The notes under the pieces are model-generated. The model saw only the letters and a program-made list of their open reading frames with translations. It ran no database searches and was not told the DNA's origin. From positions 1-51,594 of IMG/VR virus record IMGVR_UViG_3300002933_000016: a DNA stretch of 51,594 bases. One strand, given 5' to 3'. Origin of the DNA: a virus. Positions within the stretch are counted from its first letter, which is position 1. Every line of letters begins with the position of its first letter. This document shows positions 39,030-47,095 of the stretch, in pieces. The translations under genes were made by a program, and so were the position numbers.

Positions 39030-40409
39030 TTATAAAGTTGAAGTGAATTCAATTGTACCATTAACAGTTCCCAGGATCGGTGTAGGCACAATCTTCAATG
39101 TAAAATTCATTGTCTTTGTGCTGTTGAAATTAGGAGCTGATAAAATCAATGATGCATCACTCAGATCACCACTACCGGAAGCAACATTCAATGGTTCTAT
39201 AAATTCATTATAGAACTGCTGTTGTTTTGCATTCAGATATGATTGTGCAACTGCTCCGGTCTTCGTATCAATTGGAAGATTCTTGCCCATTTCATCAATG
39301 AAGAATGCTAAAGCATCTGCACTTAATGCATTGGCAACTCTGTTGAATTCCTGAGTGCTCAATTGTAAAGTTGAACTTGTACAAGTAGCTCCATCATTCC
39401 AATAGAAACCTGAATGATTAGACCAGGTGCGTAAGAACATAAACTGTTTAGATCCCAGTTGACCAATGTCACCAGTTCCGTTTGCATAGGATGTTAGATT
39501 TTGAACGGGGCTGCAATTATCAGCTACATAACCATTTGCTGAAGTAGTATAAGAAGTGAATCCTGTTACTGCAGTGAATGATTGTCCGGGATTATAAACA
39601 ACTGAGTTGTATGTGATCGCTCCACCGAAAACAGTATATACATGGCCAACGATTAAAGTTCCGGATGCCGGAATAACAACACTATTGGTCAAAAATGCTG
39701 TTGGTGTGTTTACAGCTCCATCTTCTACCGCTCCAAATCCATGGCCGATAGTAATGCGTGCAAAACGACCTAATGCCAAACCAACGGCTGAAACACCGTT
39801 TGGTTGTGTGCCGGTAATACAGAGAGAAACTGCGAAAGCAGAATTGGTTGCCTGTGTACCGATCGTTGAAGGAGTAACAGAAGAACTCATGTTATAACCA
39901 TCAACAATACAAGAGAATTGAAATCCCTGTTGGAATAAATTCTGTTGTGCTGTTTGCAATGCGGTGATTGTTGCAGTTACATCAGCTGGAAAATCTGCAG
40001 AAGATTGTAAAGCGCTTGGAACATCATAACAGAAGCCAATCATCTTTACTCTGTTTGCAGGATCTGCTTGAGCAGTGAACGCTACAAAAGCATTGAAAGC
40101 ATTACTGGCCACAAATGTTGCAAATGCAGTGGCTTTACTTATTCCATAGATCCAAAGCAATGCACCGGCACCAGCTTGAGCATAAAACTCACTTACCTGC
40201 TGATAAACGGCAGTTTTATTTGTTGCATCATAAGCCGCATCAATACCTAATGCAGTTAGATCGCTCAACTGAGTAAGTAAATAAGGCGTATTAAGTGCGA
40301 AATTATTTGATACAGCAACGGCCTTAAAAACTATGCCCATAATTCCATTACTTGATGGAGCTATTCCGACAGAATTATTAAGGACGTTGATTACAATTGG
40401 ATGATTCAT
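39030..40409 (-). CDS. Contractile tail sheath protein, DUF2586-like
   Basis: A 459-residue protein that defines this as a myovirus. Family-like parts are SSNGIMGIVFKAVAVSNNF, LGRFARITIGHGFGAVEDGA, FMFLRTWSNHSGFYWNDGA, and the C-terminal FNSTKTMNFTLKIVPTPILG. Residues 250-299 carry an inserted domain shared with the fibre protein at 30798. The insertion falls between GAVNTPTAFL and PVQNLTSYANGTGD, probably on the outer surface of the sheath. Confidence 0.85.
   Translation of the reverse strand: MNHPIVINVLNNSVGIAPSSNGIMGIVFKAVAVSNNFALNTPYLLTQLSDLTALGIDAAYDATNKTAVYQQVSEFYAQAGAGALLWIYGISKATAFATFVASNAFNAFVAFTAQADPANRVKMIGFCYDVPSALQSSADFPADVTATITALQTAQQNLFQQGFQFSCIVDGYNMSSSVTPSTIGTQATNSAFAVSLCITGTQPNGVSAVGLALGRFARITIGHGFGAVEDGAVNTPTAFLTNSVVIPASGTLIVGHVYTVFGGAITYNSVVYNPGQSFTAVTGFTSYTTSANGYVADNCSPVQNLTSYANGTGDIGQLGSKQFMFLRTWSNHSGFYWNDGATCTSSTLQLSTQEFNRVANALSADALAFFIDEMGKNLPIDTKTGAVAQSYLNAKQQQFYNEFIEPLNVASGSGDLSDASLILSAPNFNSTKTMNFTLKIVPTPILGTVNGTIEFTSTL
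39513..39662 (-). repeat. Shared domain, copy in the sheath
   Basis: This segment encodes residues 250-299 of the sheath (GTLIVGHVYTVFGGAITYNS, then FTAVTGFTSYTTSANGYVAD). It aligns without gaps with residues 49-98 of the fibre protein encoded at 30798-31889 (DNA 31596-31745). Confidence 0.85.
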
Positions 40410-40459
40410 TTTGAATTTTTATCGAATGATAAAAAATATTTTTATAGCCGCCAATTAAG

Positions 40460-40816
40460 CTATTTCTGTTCCTTTGGTTCCTTTGGTTCCTTTGCAGGCT
40501 TTTCATCAGGAATTTCAACATCGAATGTTGCTACAGAAGAACTTTCTTTTGGTTTTGCTGATTCAACAGCTTCTTCACTCTTCGCAGCCAATAACATTTT
40601 GTTTAATTGTTCTAATGAACTTGGAACCTCTTTCCCACCTTTGCCAAATTTTACACGGTATGTATGCGAACCGGTAGGATCATTTGAAAAATCTTTTCTG
40701 AAATCAGAATCTTCCTTTTTATGATAGATGTTACCATCACCATGGAAATAAACTGTTTCGTGAGCTTTTACAGCTGCCTTGATACCGTGAATATTATTAG
40801 GATGAGTCTTGAACAT
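40460..40816 (-). CDS. Small structural protein with charged repeat tail
   Basis: A 118-residue protein. The core (ETVYFHGDGNIYHKKEDSDF, then SHTYRVKFGKGGKEVPSSLE) is small and beta-type. The tail is a Pro/Glu/Lys repeat (KPAKEPKEPKEQK), encoded by a TTCCTTTGG repeat on the plus strand. It lies between the capsid unit and the sheath, where head-tail connectors are found. No family is recognised. Confidence 0.62.
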   Translation of the reverse strand: MFKTHPNNIHGIKAAVKAHETVYFHGDGNIYHKKEDSDFRKDFSNDPTGSHTYRVKFGKGGKEVPSSLEQLNKMLLAAKSEEAVESAKPKESSSVATFDVEIPDEKPAKEPKEPKEQK

Positions 40817-40900
40817 AAAAATCGATTTGGTGATTAAAATTTTGCGTTGTTTTATTCTTACTGTTTGCTATTGAAAATCTAAATACTTAAATGATAAATT

Positions 40901-41410
40901 TTACTTCATTGCAGAGCTGACGACCGTATTGACCGATCCGGAAACACTTGCTGTGCTGGATGTCATGAATTGTACTTTTAGATATCGCCCGGAGACTTTC
41001 GCCGAGTCCGCTAAAAAGTCAATGAAGTTGGTCCCGCTTGCAGACAATGTAAATGTTTTTGTATAGACGGAATTTGCTGATCCGGCTTTTACCGAAACAA
41101 AATTGTAAGGAGTATTGCCCTGGTAAAATGATGCCGTAACTGTCGCTGTGCCTGATCCAATTTTGGTCCAACCGAAAGAAACGAAAGGGATATATTGATA
41201 TGATCCTGTAAAAGGAATCACATAAGCAATAGTATCTGAAACTGCCAATGTATCGGCAGTACCAATTCCGTTAACGGTATAAGGCAAAGAACCCAATGTA
41301 ACAGAACTACCTCTTTGTACAGGAGCAATATTCGAATTAGTTCGTAACTGAGCATTTACAGCAACACTGAAAGTTGCCGAGATCAATAAAAGTGCTAAAA
41401 TCTTTTTCAT
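40901..41410 (-). CDS. Exported protein between capsid and tail genes
   Basis: A 169-residue protein with a strong signal peptide (MKKILALLLISATFSVAVNA, then Gln). A Ser/Thr-rich beta domain without cysteines follows (FTLSASGTNFIDFLADSAKV). Its place right after the major capsid gene is usual for decoration proteins, but a signal peptide points to the envelope or outside. It is preceded by a strong hairpin (41435-41458). Confidence 0.75.
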   Translation of the reverse strand: MKKILALLLISATFSVAVNAQLRTNSNIAPVQRGSSVTLGSLPYTVNGIGTADTLAVSDTIAYVIPFTGSYQYIPFVSFGWTKIGSGTATVTASFYQGNTPYNFVSVKAGSANSVYTKTFTLSASGTNFIDFLADSAKVSGRYLKVQFMTSSTASVSGSVNTVVSSAMK

Positions 41411-41434
41411 CTGTATTATTTTTTAAAAAGGTTT

Positions 41435-41458
41435 AAGCCCTCTTGTTATCGAGGGCTT
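41435..41458. terminator. Strong hairpin between capsid and exported-protein genes
   Basis: AAGCCCTC and GAGGGCTT pair in 8 perfect bp with an 8-base loop. The T-run (7 T) is on the plus strand; on the minus strand a run of A precedes and only CTTAAAC follows. It may reduce minus-strand readthrough from the capsid gene or protect the capsid messenger's 3' end. It would be a full terminator for antisense transcripts. Confidence 0.65.
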
Positions 41459-41473
41459 TTTTTATTTTATTTT

Positions 41474-44038
41474 TTATGCATTTGAAGGATTAGAAACAGC
41501 ACCGTAAGTCAACAGTGATGTACCGCTGAAATCAGCACGCAATGGAGCGATGCCCATTCTTATATCGGCACTCATTCTGTAACCGTAGCTGGTAGGATCC
41601 TGAATCATAAACACATCCAACATACCAAGACCCATTCCGATTTGTGAAGGAATAAATCCTAAAGCTGCAGAGATAGCAGTTGAAGGAATTGTACCGTTCG
41701 GATCTTTCACCTGTCCAGTTGCTGGATCGTATATTGCTACACGGCTTCTTTGAGGTAAAATAGTGCTTCCGAATTTCACAAACTCTCCACCGTCCTGATT
41801 AACCCAACGAGTTAATAAAGATTTGGTTTCAGGATCTTTCTTCAACATTGCATCCATGATAGGATCAAGAACTAATGTTGGTTTTTCACCTGCCAGTTCG
41901 AAGTTTTGATAATTGTAGATCTGTTCAATTGTGGTGATATCATTCAATACCGGAGCAAGTAAGCTACCTGTAAATGAAGGATTATAATAGAACTTATTGT
42001 AAGCTGCATTACCTCCAACTGGGAATGACATTGGTGAAGTTTGATAACCACTCAATCCTGAAGTAGTAACGATAGAAGCTGCAGGAACTGTAGAAGCTAA
42101 AGTGTAGATCAGATTATCATCAATAACTGCATTCCATTTTGCAAAAGCCTGTGCCCAACCTGTTCCCATTTGATCATACCTCAATTGATGCATGGTTAAT
42201 GGGGTCCAGAGCATTGGTTGTAACCAATACGGAGTCAAAGAAAGGCTTACGGCAGTATCAGAATAACTGTAAGATGCAGGATTTGAAGGCTGTGCTCCTT
42301 TGTAGATCGTAGGATCAGCAGCTACATTTGCCCATATAATACCAGTATTTTTTCCAGTCATTTCAGCACCGAAAATTGGAATTTCATTTTTCCATGAACT
42401 GTTAGGGAACAGTTTAAAGATTGCCAATGAAAGCCATTCGATTGTATTCAATGCAGGTGAAGCCAGAGCATTATCTGTAGAAGATAAAGTACTGATTTTA
42501 CGCATCACATTGTCACGGCCCATCATGTCGATTTCACCGCGACCAAATTGTGAAGCCAATTCATGCAATGTTATACCGGCACGTGCATTTGGATTAGCCT
42601 GGAAAGCACTTATTTGACTTTCAGCAACATTCATCATGATCCTGGTCTTGTCAACTAAAGCTTTGTACTTACCATCTGCCATGATAGCATTCAACACTGC
42701 TGCATAATCAGCAATATCTTTTGTACCGCCATCATTCGTAAGAACACGACCCATCAGGCGTTTGTCATTTTCTTCTTTGCTTGATGCCAATTGGCTGAAG
42801 GTTTTTCCTTGGCCAATTGATCTAACTCTTGCAGCATGTGAAGGAGCTGCAGCAAGCTTCAGATCTTCTTTAATCTGGGCAGCAGTTTTAATTTCCGGTT
42901 TCATAGCCGATTGGGTTGATTTTGTTTTTGCGGAATTATTTTTAGTCTTAGAAGATTCCTTTTCATCTTCTTCGTCTTCATCATCGTCATCATCCGCTTC
43001 AGTAGCTTTTTTATGTGCTTTTTCAGCAGCTTCAAATGCAGATGCAGCTTCTTCAGCTTCTTCTTTGGCTTTTTTATATTCTGCCTTGTCTTCTTCAGTG
43101 GCATCATCTTTTTCAGCCTTTTCTTTACATTCCTTCACCTTTTTTACAGCTTCTTCAGCTTTTTCCTTGGCTTTTTCCATTTCAGATTCAGCTTTTGCAG
43201 CCTTCTTTGATTTCAAGCCTGTTGGTTTAGGTTGAGGGTTAGTAATTTCTTTTTCTTTTTGCTGAGTAGACTCAGGTTTATCTTTTGGAGCAGGTGCTGC
43301 TTCGGTTTCTTTTTCAGAACCGCCGAACTTAATAACACCGCCTAAAGAAATGATTTCTTTCATCCATTTTGGTAACCCGGTACCATCAGACGAAACAGAA
43401 GCAGATAAAATTTCTTTTGCAGATGTTTTTTCTTCTTCAGAAGTTTCATTGTCTGCAATGATTGCTTTCATCTCTTCAATCTTAGCTGCTTTTTCTTCAG
43501 CGCTAAGTTTTGCGAATTCTTTTTTCGTAATCATTGTATTAGAATTGAATTTTAAACTAAGAGTGGTTATGGTTTTAGAAATATTTTCGATTTCACCAGA
43601 GGAGTAAATTTTTGCTTGCAATTCAACTGCATCTTCCTGAACAGCATCTTCATTTGATGGAAGTGTTACGATAGAAATTTCATACAAGTAGAATTTTTCA
43701 CAGATCCTGTTTCCATCTTTATCTAATTCGTACTGATTTGCGGCTGTCATTTTCCAAACTGCTTCACCACCGATACTTGCTGCACGAATAAAACCTTTAT
43801 CATATTGGGCTTTGGTGGATTTGCTTTCATCTGTTAATCCGTGGAACACCGGCTCTCCGGTCCATTTGCCACCTTCGAGTTGAATATCTTTCCACATTCC
43901 GATCGGATCAGCATTCCAGTTGTGTTGTTTCAACATCACCGGATTTTTATTGAAGCGTGTAAAGTCAATAACGTTATTGGGAATAACACCGCCTTGATCG
44001 TTTGGAGTTGCTGTAGAAAAAATTATTCTCTTCGACAT
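41474..44038 (-). CDS. Prohead protease - scaffold - major capsid fusion
   Basis: An 854-residue protein with three parts. Residues 1-145 resemble the S78-type prohead protease (LKQHNWNADPIGMWKDIQLE with the His; FIRAASIGGEAVWKM with the Ser; FYLYEISIVTLPSNEDAV). Residues about 170-390 are a Lys/Glu/Ala-rich coiled region with an acidic DDDDEDEEDE run, as in scaffolds. Residues about 400-854 are the HK97-type shell (HELASQFGRGEIDMMGRDNV; LDPIMDAMLKKDPETKSLLT). Self-cleavage would free the shell protein. Fusions of this type are known in some Mu-like phages. Confidence 0.85.
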   Translation of the reverse strand: MSKRIIFSTATPNDQGGVIPNNVIDFTRFNKNPVMLKQHNWNADPIGMWKDIQLEGGKWTGEPVFHGLTDESKSTKAQYDKGFIRAASIGGEAVWKMTAANQYELDKDGNRICEKFYLYEISIVTLPSNEDAVQEDAVELQAKIYSSGEIENISKTITTLSLKFNSNTMITKKEFAKLSAEEKAAKIEEMKAIIADNETSEEEKTSAKEILSASVSSDGTGLPKWMKEIISLGGVIKFGGSEKETEAAPAPKDKPESTQQKEKEITNPQPKPTGLKSKKAAKAESEMEKAKEKAEEAVKKVKECKEKAEKDDATEEDKAEYKKAKEEAEEAASAFEAAEKAHKKATEADDDDDEDEEDEKESSKTKNNSAKTKSTQSAMKPEIKTAAQIKEDLKLAAAPSHAARVRSIGQGKTFSQLASSKEENDKRLMGRVLTNDGGTKDIADYAAVLNAIMADGKYKALVDKTRIMMNVAESQISAFQANPNARAGITLHELASQFGRGEIDMMGRDNVMRKISTLSSTDNALASPALNTIEWLSLAIFKLFPNSSWKNEIPIFGAEMTGKNTGIIWANVAADPTIYKGAQPSNPASYSYSDTAVSLSLTPYWLQPMLWTPLTMHQLRYDQMGTGWAQAFAKWNAVIDDNLIYTLASTVPAASIVTTSGLSGYQTSPMSFPVGGNAAYNKFYYNPSFTGSLLAPVLNDITTIEQIYNYQNFELAGEKPTLVLDPIMDAMLKKDPETKSLLTRWVNQDGGEFVKFGSTILPQRSRVAIYDPATGQVKDPNGTIPSTAISAALGFIPSQIGMGLGMLDVFMIQDPTSYGYRMSADIRMGIAPLRADFSGTSLLTYGAVSNPSNA

Positions 44039-44074
44039 GCTTTTTTATTTCTGTATTAAAAGTAGAATGGATTA

Positions 44075-44087
44075 CTAATTTATTTAG
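44075..44087. promoter_or_regulatory. Palindromic operator-like site D
   Basis: CTAATTTATTTAG on the plus strand keeps four outer pairs and one inner pair of the 13-bp palindrome. It lies in the 95-base gap between the divergent capsid gene (starts 44038) and the plus-strand HTH gene (starts 44134), 4 bases from the TTG of the HTH promoter. This is the one copy placed to control both a late gene and a regulator. Confidence 0.6.
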
Positions 44088-44090
44088 CAT

Positions 44091-44116
44091 TTGTAAAAGA
44101 GATTTTACTATATTTG
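44091..44116 (+). promoter_or_regulatory. Promoter of the plus-strand HTH gene
   Basis: TTG (44091-44093) and TATATTTG (44109-44116) match the Bacteroidetes -33/-7 elements, with a 15-base spacer that is slightly short. Transcription would start near 44123, about 11 bases before the ATG at 44134. Confidence 0.6.
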
Positions 44117-44133
44117 AATAACCCATTTTTAAT

Positions 44134-44349
44134 ATGTCTCCAATTGAATTATCTGATTTAAGAAAGAAAAGAGCGTCAGCATTATTGTTTGCGCGAAAGA
44201 GATTAAGAATTACAAAATTAAAATTGTCTCAAGTAACAGGCCTCAGCCGGCCAACGATTGATCGCATTGAAAGCGGCGAATACTCCTGGAGCATCGATAC
44301 TGAAATGATTTATTTATCCGGATTGAAATTGAATGAAGTGAAAAATTAA
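44134..44349 (+). CDS. Lone plus-strand Xre-family regulator
   Basis: A 71-residue protein on the strand opposite to all its structural neighbours. The HTH is clear (ITKLKLSQVTGLSRPTIDRI, then ESGEYSWSIDTEMIYLSGLK). The N-terminus is basic (LRKKRASALLFARKRLR). It has its own promoter-like element next to palindrome D and converges with the gene at 44346, overlapping its stop by 4 bases. An independently expressed regulator inside a late operon behaves like a moron; it is the best candidate reader of the palindromes. Confidence 0.8.
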   Translation: MSPIELSDLRKKRASALLFARKRLRITKLKLSQVTGLSRPTIDRIESGEYSWSIDTEMIYLSGLKLNEVKN

Positions 44350-44888
44350 TTAAAAGGCGGGTTGTCAATTTGATCAACAGTTTCAAGCGGTGCAGTTGAA
44401 TCAACTTCTGAAGATGTGCCGTCATCAACTCCTACAGAATCAAAAATAATTTTATATCCCATTATCAAACCATCCTGATCCAATGCATCTGCAGAAGTAA
44501 TACCTGACAAAGTAAATTTGAAACAATAATTATTTAAGATGTCGATCATTGTTGGTGAAGTAGTATTCAACCAAATTCCTTTTGAAAAATGAGAACGTAT
44601 TTTATCGATGATATCTAAAAGCTGCATTGAATAGCCGGTAGGATCATCGGCTTTAGGATCCGGTGCATAGTTGTAAGAATTCATTGCAAAATTCCAATCA
44701 ACTCTTGTGAGGCCTCCGGGATATTGAAGTGAGTCTGGAGCATCCAATAAATCAACAAGCAATAATGGCATTGTGTATGATGGAAGATTGCTGGTCTTGT
44801 AATCTGTTTTCAGCATGATGGTACCACCTTCATCTACTAAGAGAGCTTTACATTCTTGCATTACTGCATTTAAGATATCTCCGATCAT
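44346..44888 (-). CDS. Tail-completion/head-tail joining-like protein
   Basis: A 180-residue protein. ILNAVMQECKALLVDEGGTI, YTMPLLLVDLLDAPDSLQYP, and MQLLDIIDKIRSHFSKGIWL fit small tail-completion proteins placed between capsid and virion morphogenesis genes. The last 30 residues are acidic and probably disordered. Confidence 0.6.
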   Translation of the reverse strand: MIGDILNAVMQECKALLVDEGGTIMLKTDYKTSNLPSYTMPLLLVDLLDAPDSLQYPGGLTRVDWNFAMNSYNYAPDPKADDPTGYSMQLLDIIDKIRSHFSKGIWLNTTSPTMIDILNNYCFKFTLSGITSADALDQDGLIMGYKIIFDSVGVDDGTSSEVDSTAPLETVDQIDNPPFN

Positions 44889-44892
44889 AATT

Positions 44893-45102
44893 TTAGGCTT
44901 TAGCCATTGGAATGATTTTGTTTTTCTTTTCCTCAGAATGCTTTACTGCATTCAACCATTGGAATAATTGGCCGAGTTCGATCTGTTCTTTATGAGTTTG
45001 AAGCAAATCAGTTAAAGGAAGTTTGGCACTATCAACAATGTGCTTTTCATTCTCGGATATTTTTTCCACAACTAAATTTATGTGCTTGTCTACGTTACTC
45101 AT
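44893..45102 (-). CDS. Small helical hypothetical protein
   Basis: A 69-residue helical protein (INLVVEKISENEKHIVDSAK, then LFQWLNAVKHSEEKKNKIIP). Palindrome C ends 2 bases before its start, so it opens a transcription unit with the next gene (44346). No family is recognised. Confidence 0.62.
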   Translation of the reverse strand: MSNVDKHINLVVEKISENEKHIVDSAKLPLTDLLQTHKEQIELGQLFQWLNAVKHSEEKKNKIIPMAKA

Positions 45103-45104
45103 TG

Positions 45105-45117
45105 CTAAATAATTTAG
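45105..45117. promoter_or_regulatory. Palindromic operator-like site C
   Basis: CTAAATAATTTAG, identical to site A, lies 2 bases upstream of the ATG at 45102. Any transcript starting in it would be nearly leaderless. It separates the zinc-ribbon gene from the small helical gene. Confidence 0.62.
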
Positions 45118-45137
45118 TATAAAAGTATAAAAAAATA

Positions 45138-45356
45138 TCAGGCCTTCAATAATGTTTTTTCAGGCTTAAGCATATACACACGCTTTGTATTGCATGTTCT
45201 GCAGGTGAATTGAATCTTATTGATATCAACGGGCTCTGCTTCCCAGTTCGGATCATTGTAACAATCAACCAACTTCTGAACTTTATGCTTTTCGCATGCA
45301 GTCGGTGTTACTTCTTCACGAATGAGTTTATACTCCGGATGGTTTTCTGTTTCCAT
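45138..45356 (-). CDS. Small zinc-ribbon-like protein
   Basis: A 72-residue protein with Cys-containing TACEKHK and FTCRTCNTKRVYML segments, plus VDCYNDP between. CRTC with the first Cys/His pair could bind zinc. It sits between virion morphogenesis and connector genes. It may be a small connector or regulator; no family is certain. Confidence 0.65.
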   Translation of the reverse strand: METENHPEYKLIREEVTPTACEKHKVQKLVDCYNDPNWEAEPVDINKIQFTCRTCNTKRVYMLKPEKTLLKA

Positions 45357-45358
45357 AA

Positions 45359-45856
45359 TTATTTTTTAAAAATATTCATTGCTTTGTCTCTTTCAAAATC
45401 CACTTTCTTATAAATAGCTTTTAATATTTTGGGATTCGGCGGTTCTCCGGGACCAGGAATATATTTTCTTGGTGGAATTCCACCGCCGCCTTCATTCATT
45501 CTTTTTGCATAAGGTATCAAACCAAGATCAACACCAATATTCACAAGCTTATTCATCACTGCATATTTCACACTATTGTAAAGATTTCTTGTCTGCTCCA
45601 ATAATGGATTGCTGCTTTGATAAACAGATCCTTTCACACCATGACGTTTATCATAAGCCTTATCTGTTTTTGGATTTCTTGCTTCCCATCCATTAACACC
45701 GGTCCCGGAATCATATCCCTGCAGCTTAAAATTTTCTTTTACAACTTTAACTGCAGATGTGCCAATGATCCTTGGAAGATTGTTGTTCAATGTTTCCATT
45801 GCCTGGCGAGATTGTCTCCAATCAGTTAATAATTGTGAAAGTGATTTATTGGCCAT
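45359..45856 (-). CDS. Virion morphogenesis protein (Mu gpG-like)
   Basis: A 165-residue protein with the family pattern: SLSQLLTDWRQSRQAMETLN, GYDSGTGVNGWEARNPKTDK, LYNSVKYAVMNKLVNIGVDL, and PYAKRMNEGGGGIPPRKYIP. Proteins of this family (Phage_tail_S/virion morphogenesis) help head-tail joining in Mu-like phages. It lies 3 bases after the minor head gene. Confidence 0.85.
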   Translation of the reverse strand: MANKSLSQLLTDWRQSRQAMETLNNNLPRIIGTSAVKVVKENFKLQGYDSGTGVNGWEARNPKTDKAYDKRHGVKGSVYQSSNPLLEQTRNLYNSVKYAVMNKLVNIGVDLGLIPYAKRMNEGGGGIPPRKYIPGPGEPPNPKILKAIYKKVDFERDKAMNIFKK

Positions 45857-45859
45857 GAT

Positions 45860-47095
45860 CTAACTAATTACTCCTTTGCGATATTTATTTGCGGCTTTCT
45901 TACTAATGGCGAACGCATCAACAATAACTCCATCCTGCGTTTGTACGATGTAACAAGTCTTTCCAAATTTAATATAATTTCTCAAAACTACTTTTTGATT
46001 TTCTGCATCCTTCCAGCTCATCCAGATCTCGTCAGGACGTTGAACAGTTTTAGGAATATTTTCAAAGCCTCTGCTATGCTTTTGCACCTCATGAAGTGAG
46101 TTGGCCGTAAATCGAATATTCGTTAAAGTTTGTTTGTTCTGGAAAATAACATCACCTGATTTATTGGTTTCATATTTCTCTTTCCATTCATTCACTGTCT
46201 CAATAAAATAATGCAAACCGGTTGCCGCTTTTATGATCGCTCCAAGGCCTGTTAAGGATTCATCGCTTTCGATATCACCTTCATCAAATAATTCTGCATT
46301 TGCTTTATTCGCATTTCCCAACACTTCAAAATAACTATGCTTATCATTCGGGAACATTCCTTGCTCTGCAGGATTATAACGGAACTGTTCATCAACATGT
46401 TCATCGAGCAATTGTTTTGCTTCTGAATTCGTGTTTACTTTTCTATTGGCGAGTTCATCATCATCGAGTTCATCACCGCTGCATCTGCAGTTCCAATCAT
46501 CCGGAGGAAAGCATGCATCACCTGCAGGATCTCCTATTTTAAAAATCTGTCCTTCCAATTCTACATGCTCTTCACGTTCACGATCATCCATCACACCTTT
46601 ATAAATCCAATATGGATAAAGATCAGAATCTTCCATCATACTTCTGAATCGTTCACCTTGCACGCTGGATCGTACACAGATATCTCTTTCAACTCTTAAC
46701 CAGGTTTCCTGAAAAATATCAGTTACTTCTTTTGCTTCTTTATTAAACTTCGAAGGTGATTTTATTTTTTTATCTTCATCATATACCAATGATTGAAGTG
46801 TCTTGGCTTCTGCAGCTGACTTTGCCGCACTGAATTGAAACACGTTTAAAATATAGCGCTCAAAAATAGATGTGTCCCGGAAAGCTTCGAATGAAGTTTT
46901 GATTTTTGTATTGTCAACAATATCCTTGAAGAAATATTTATTATATTGTTTATAAACGGGTGTGAAGATTACTTTTCCTTTTGGATTTTGATAGATGTAT
47001 TTTCTTTCATCTTCGGACAGATCATCCTCGATCAGTTTTTTCTTTTTGGTTTTCTTTTCACCTTTCAGAAAGGCATATTCTCTACCGATTAGAAT
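45860..47095 (-). CDS. Mu F-like minor head protein with PBECR-like nuclease end; no normal start
   Basis: The frame is open from 47143 down to 45860 but holds no ATG, GTG or TTG before a GTG at 46843, which lies inside the fold. I place the start at the first codon after a ten-A run (ATT at 47095); a -1 frameshift from the portal would enter here. The MuF core is present (DDREREEHVELEGQIFKIGD; CFPPDDWNCRC at about residues 195-205). The last 100 residues (FTANSLHEVQKHSRGFENIP; RPDEIWMSWKD; FGKTCYIVQTQDGVIVDAFA) resemble a PBECR-type barnase/EndoU/RelE-like nuclease. It probably enters the cell with the DNA. Confidence 0.75.
   Translation of the reverse strand: MLIGREYAFLKGEKKTKKKKLIEDDLSEDERKYIYQNPKGKVIFTPVYKQYNKYFFKDIVDNTKIKTSFEAFRDTSIFERYILNVFQFSAAKSAAEAKTLQSLVYDEDKKIKSPSKFNKEAKEVTDIFQETWLRVERDICVRSSVQGERFRSMMEDSDLYPYWIYKGVMDDREREEHVELEGQIFKIGDPAGDACFPPDDWNCRCSGDELDDDELANRKVNTNSEAKQLLDEHVDEQFRYNPAEQGMFPNDKHSYFEVLGNANKANAELFDEGDIESDESLTGLGAIIKAATGLHYFIETVNEWKEKYETNKSGDVIFQNKQTLTNIRFTANSLHEVQKHSRGFENIPKTVQRPDEIWMSWKDAENQKVVLRNYIKFGKTCYIVQTQDGVIVDAFAISKKAANKYRKGVIS

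Noticed and set aside
42762-43235. Long plus-strand frame (157 codons, Ser/Phe-rich) inside the capsid fusion gene
   Set aside because: It is the complement of the Lys/Glu/Ala-rich coiled region, which produces long antisense frames by composition. It has no promoter or domain.
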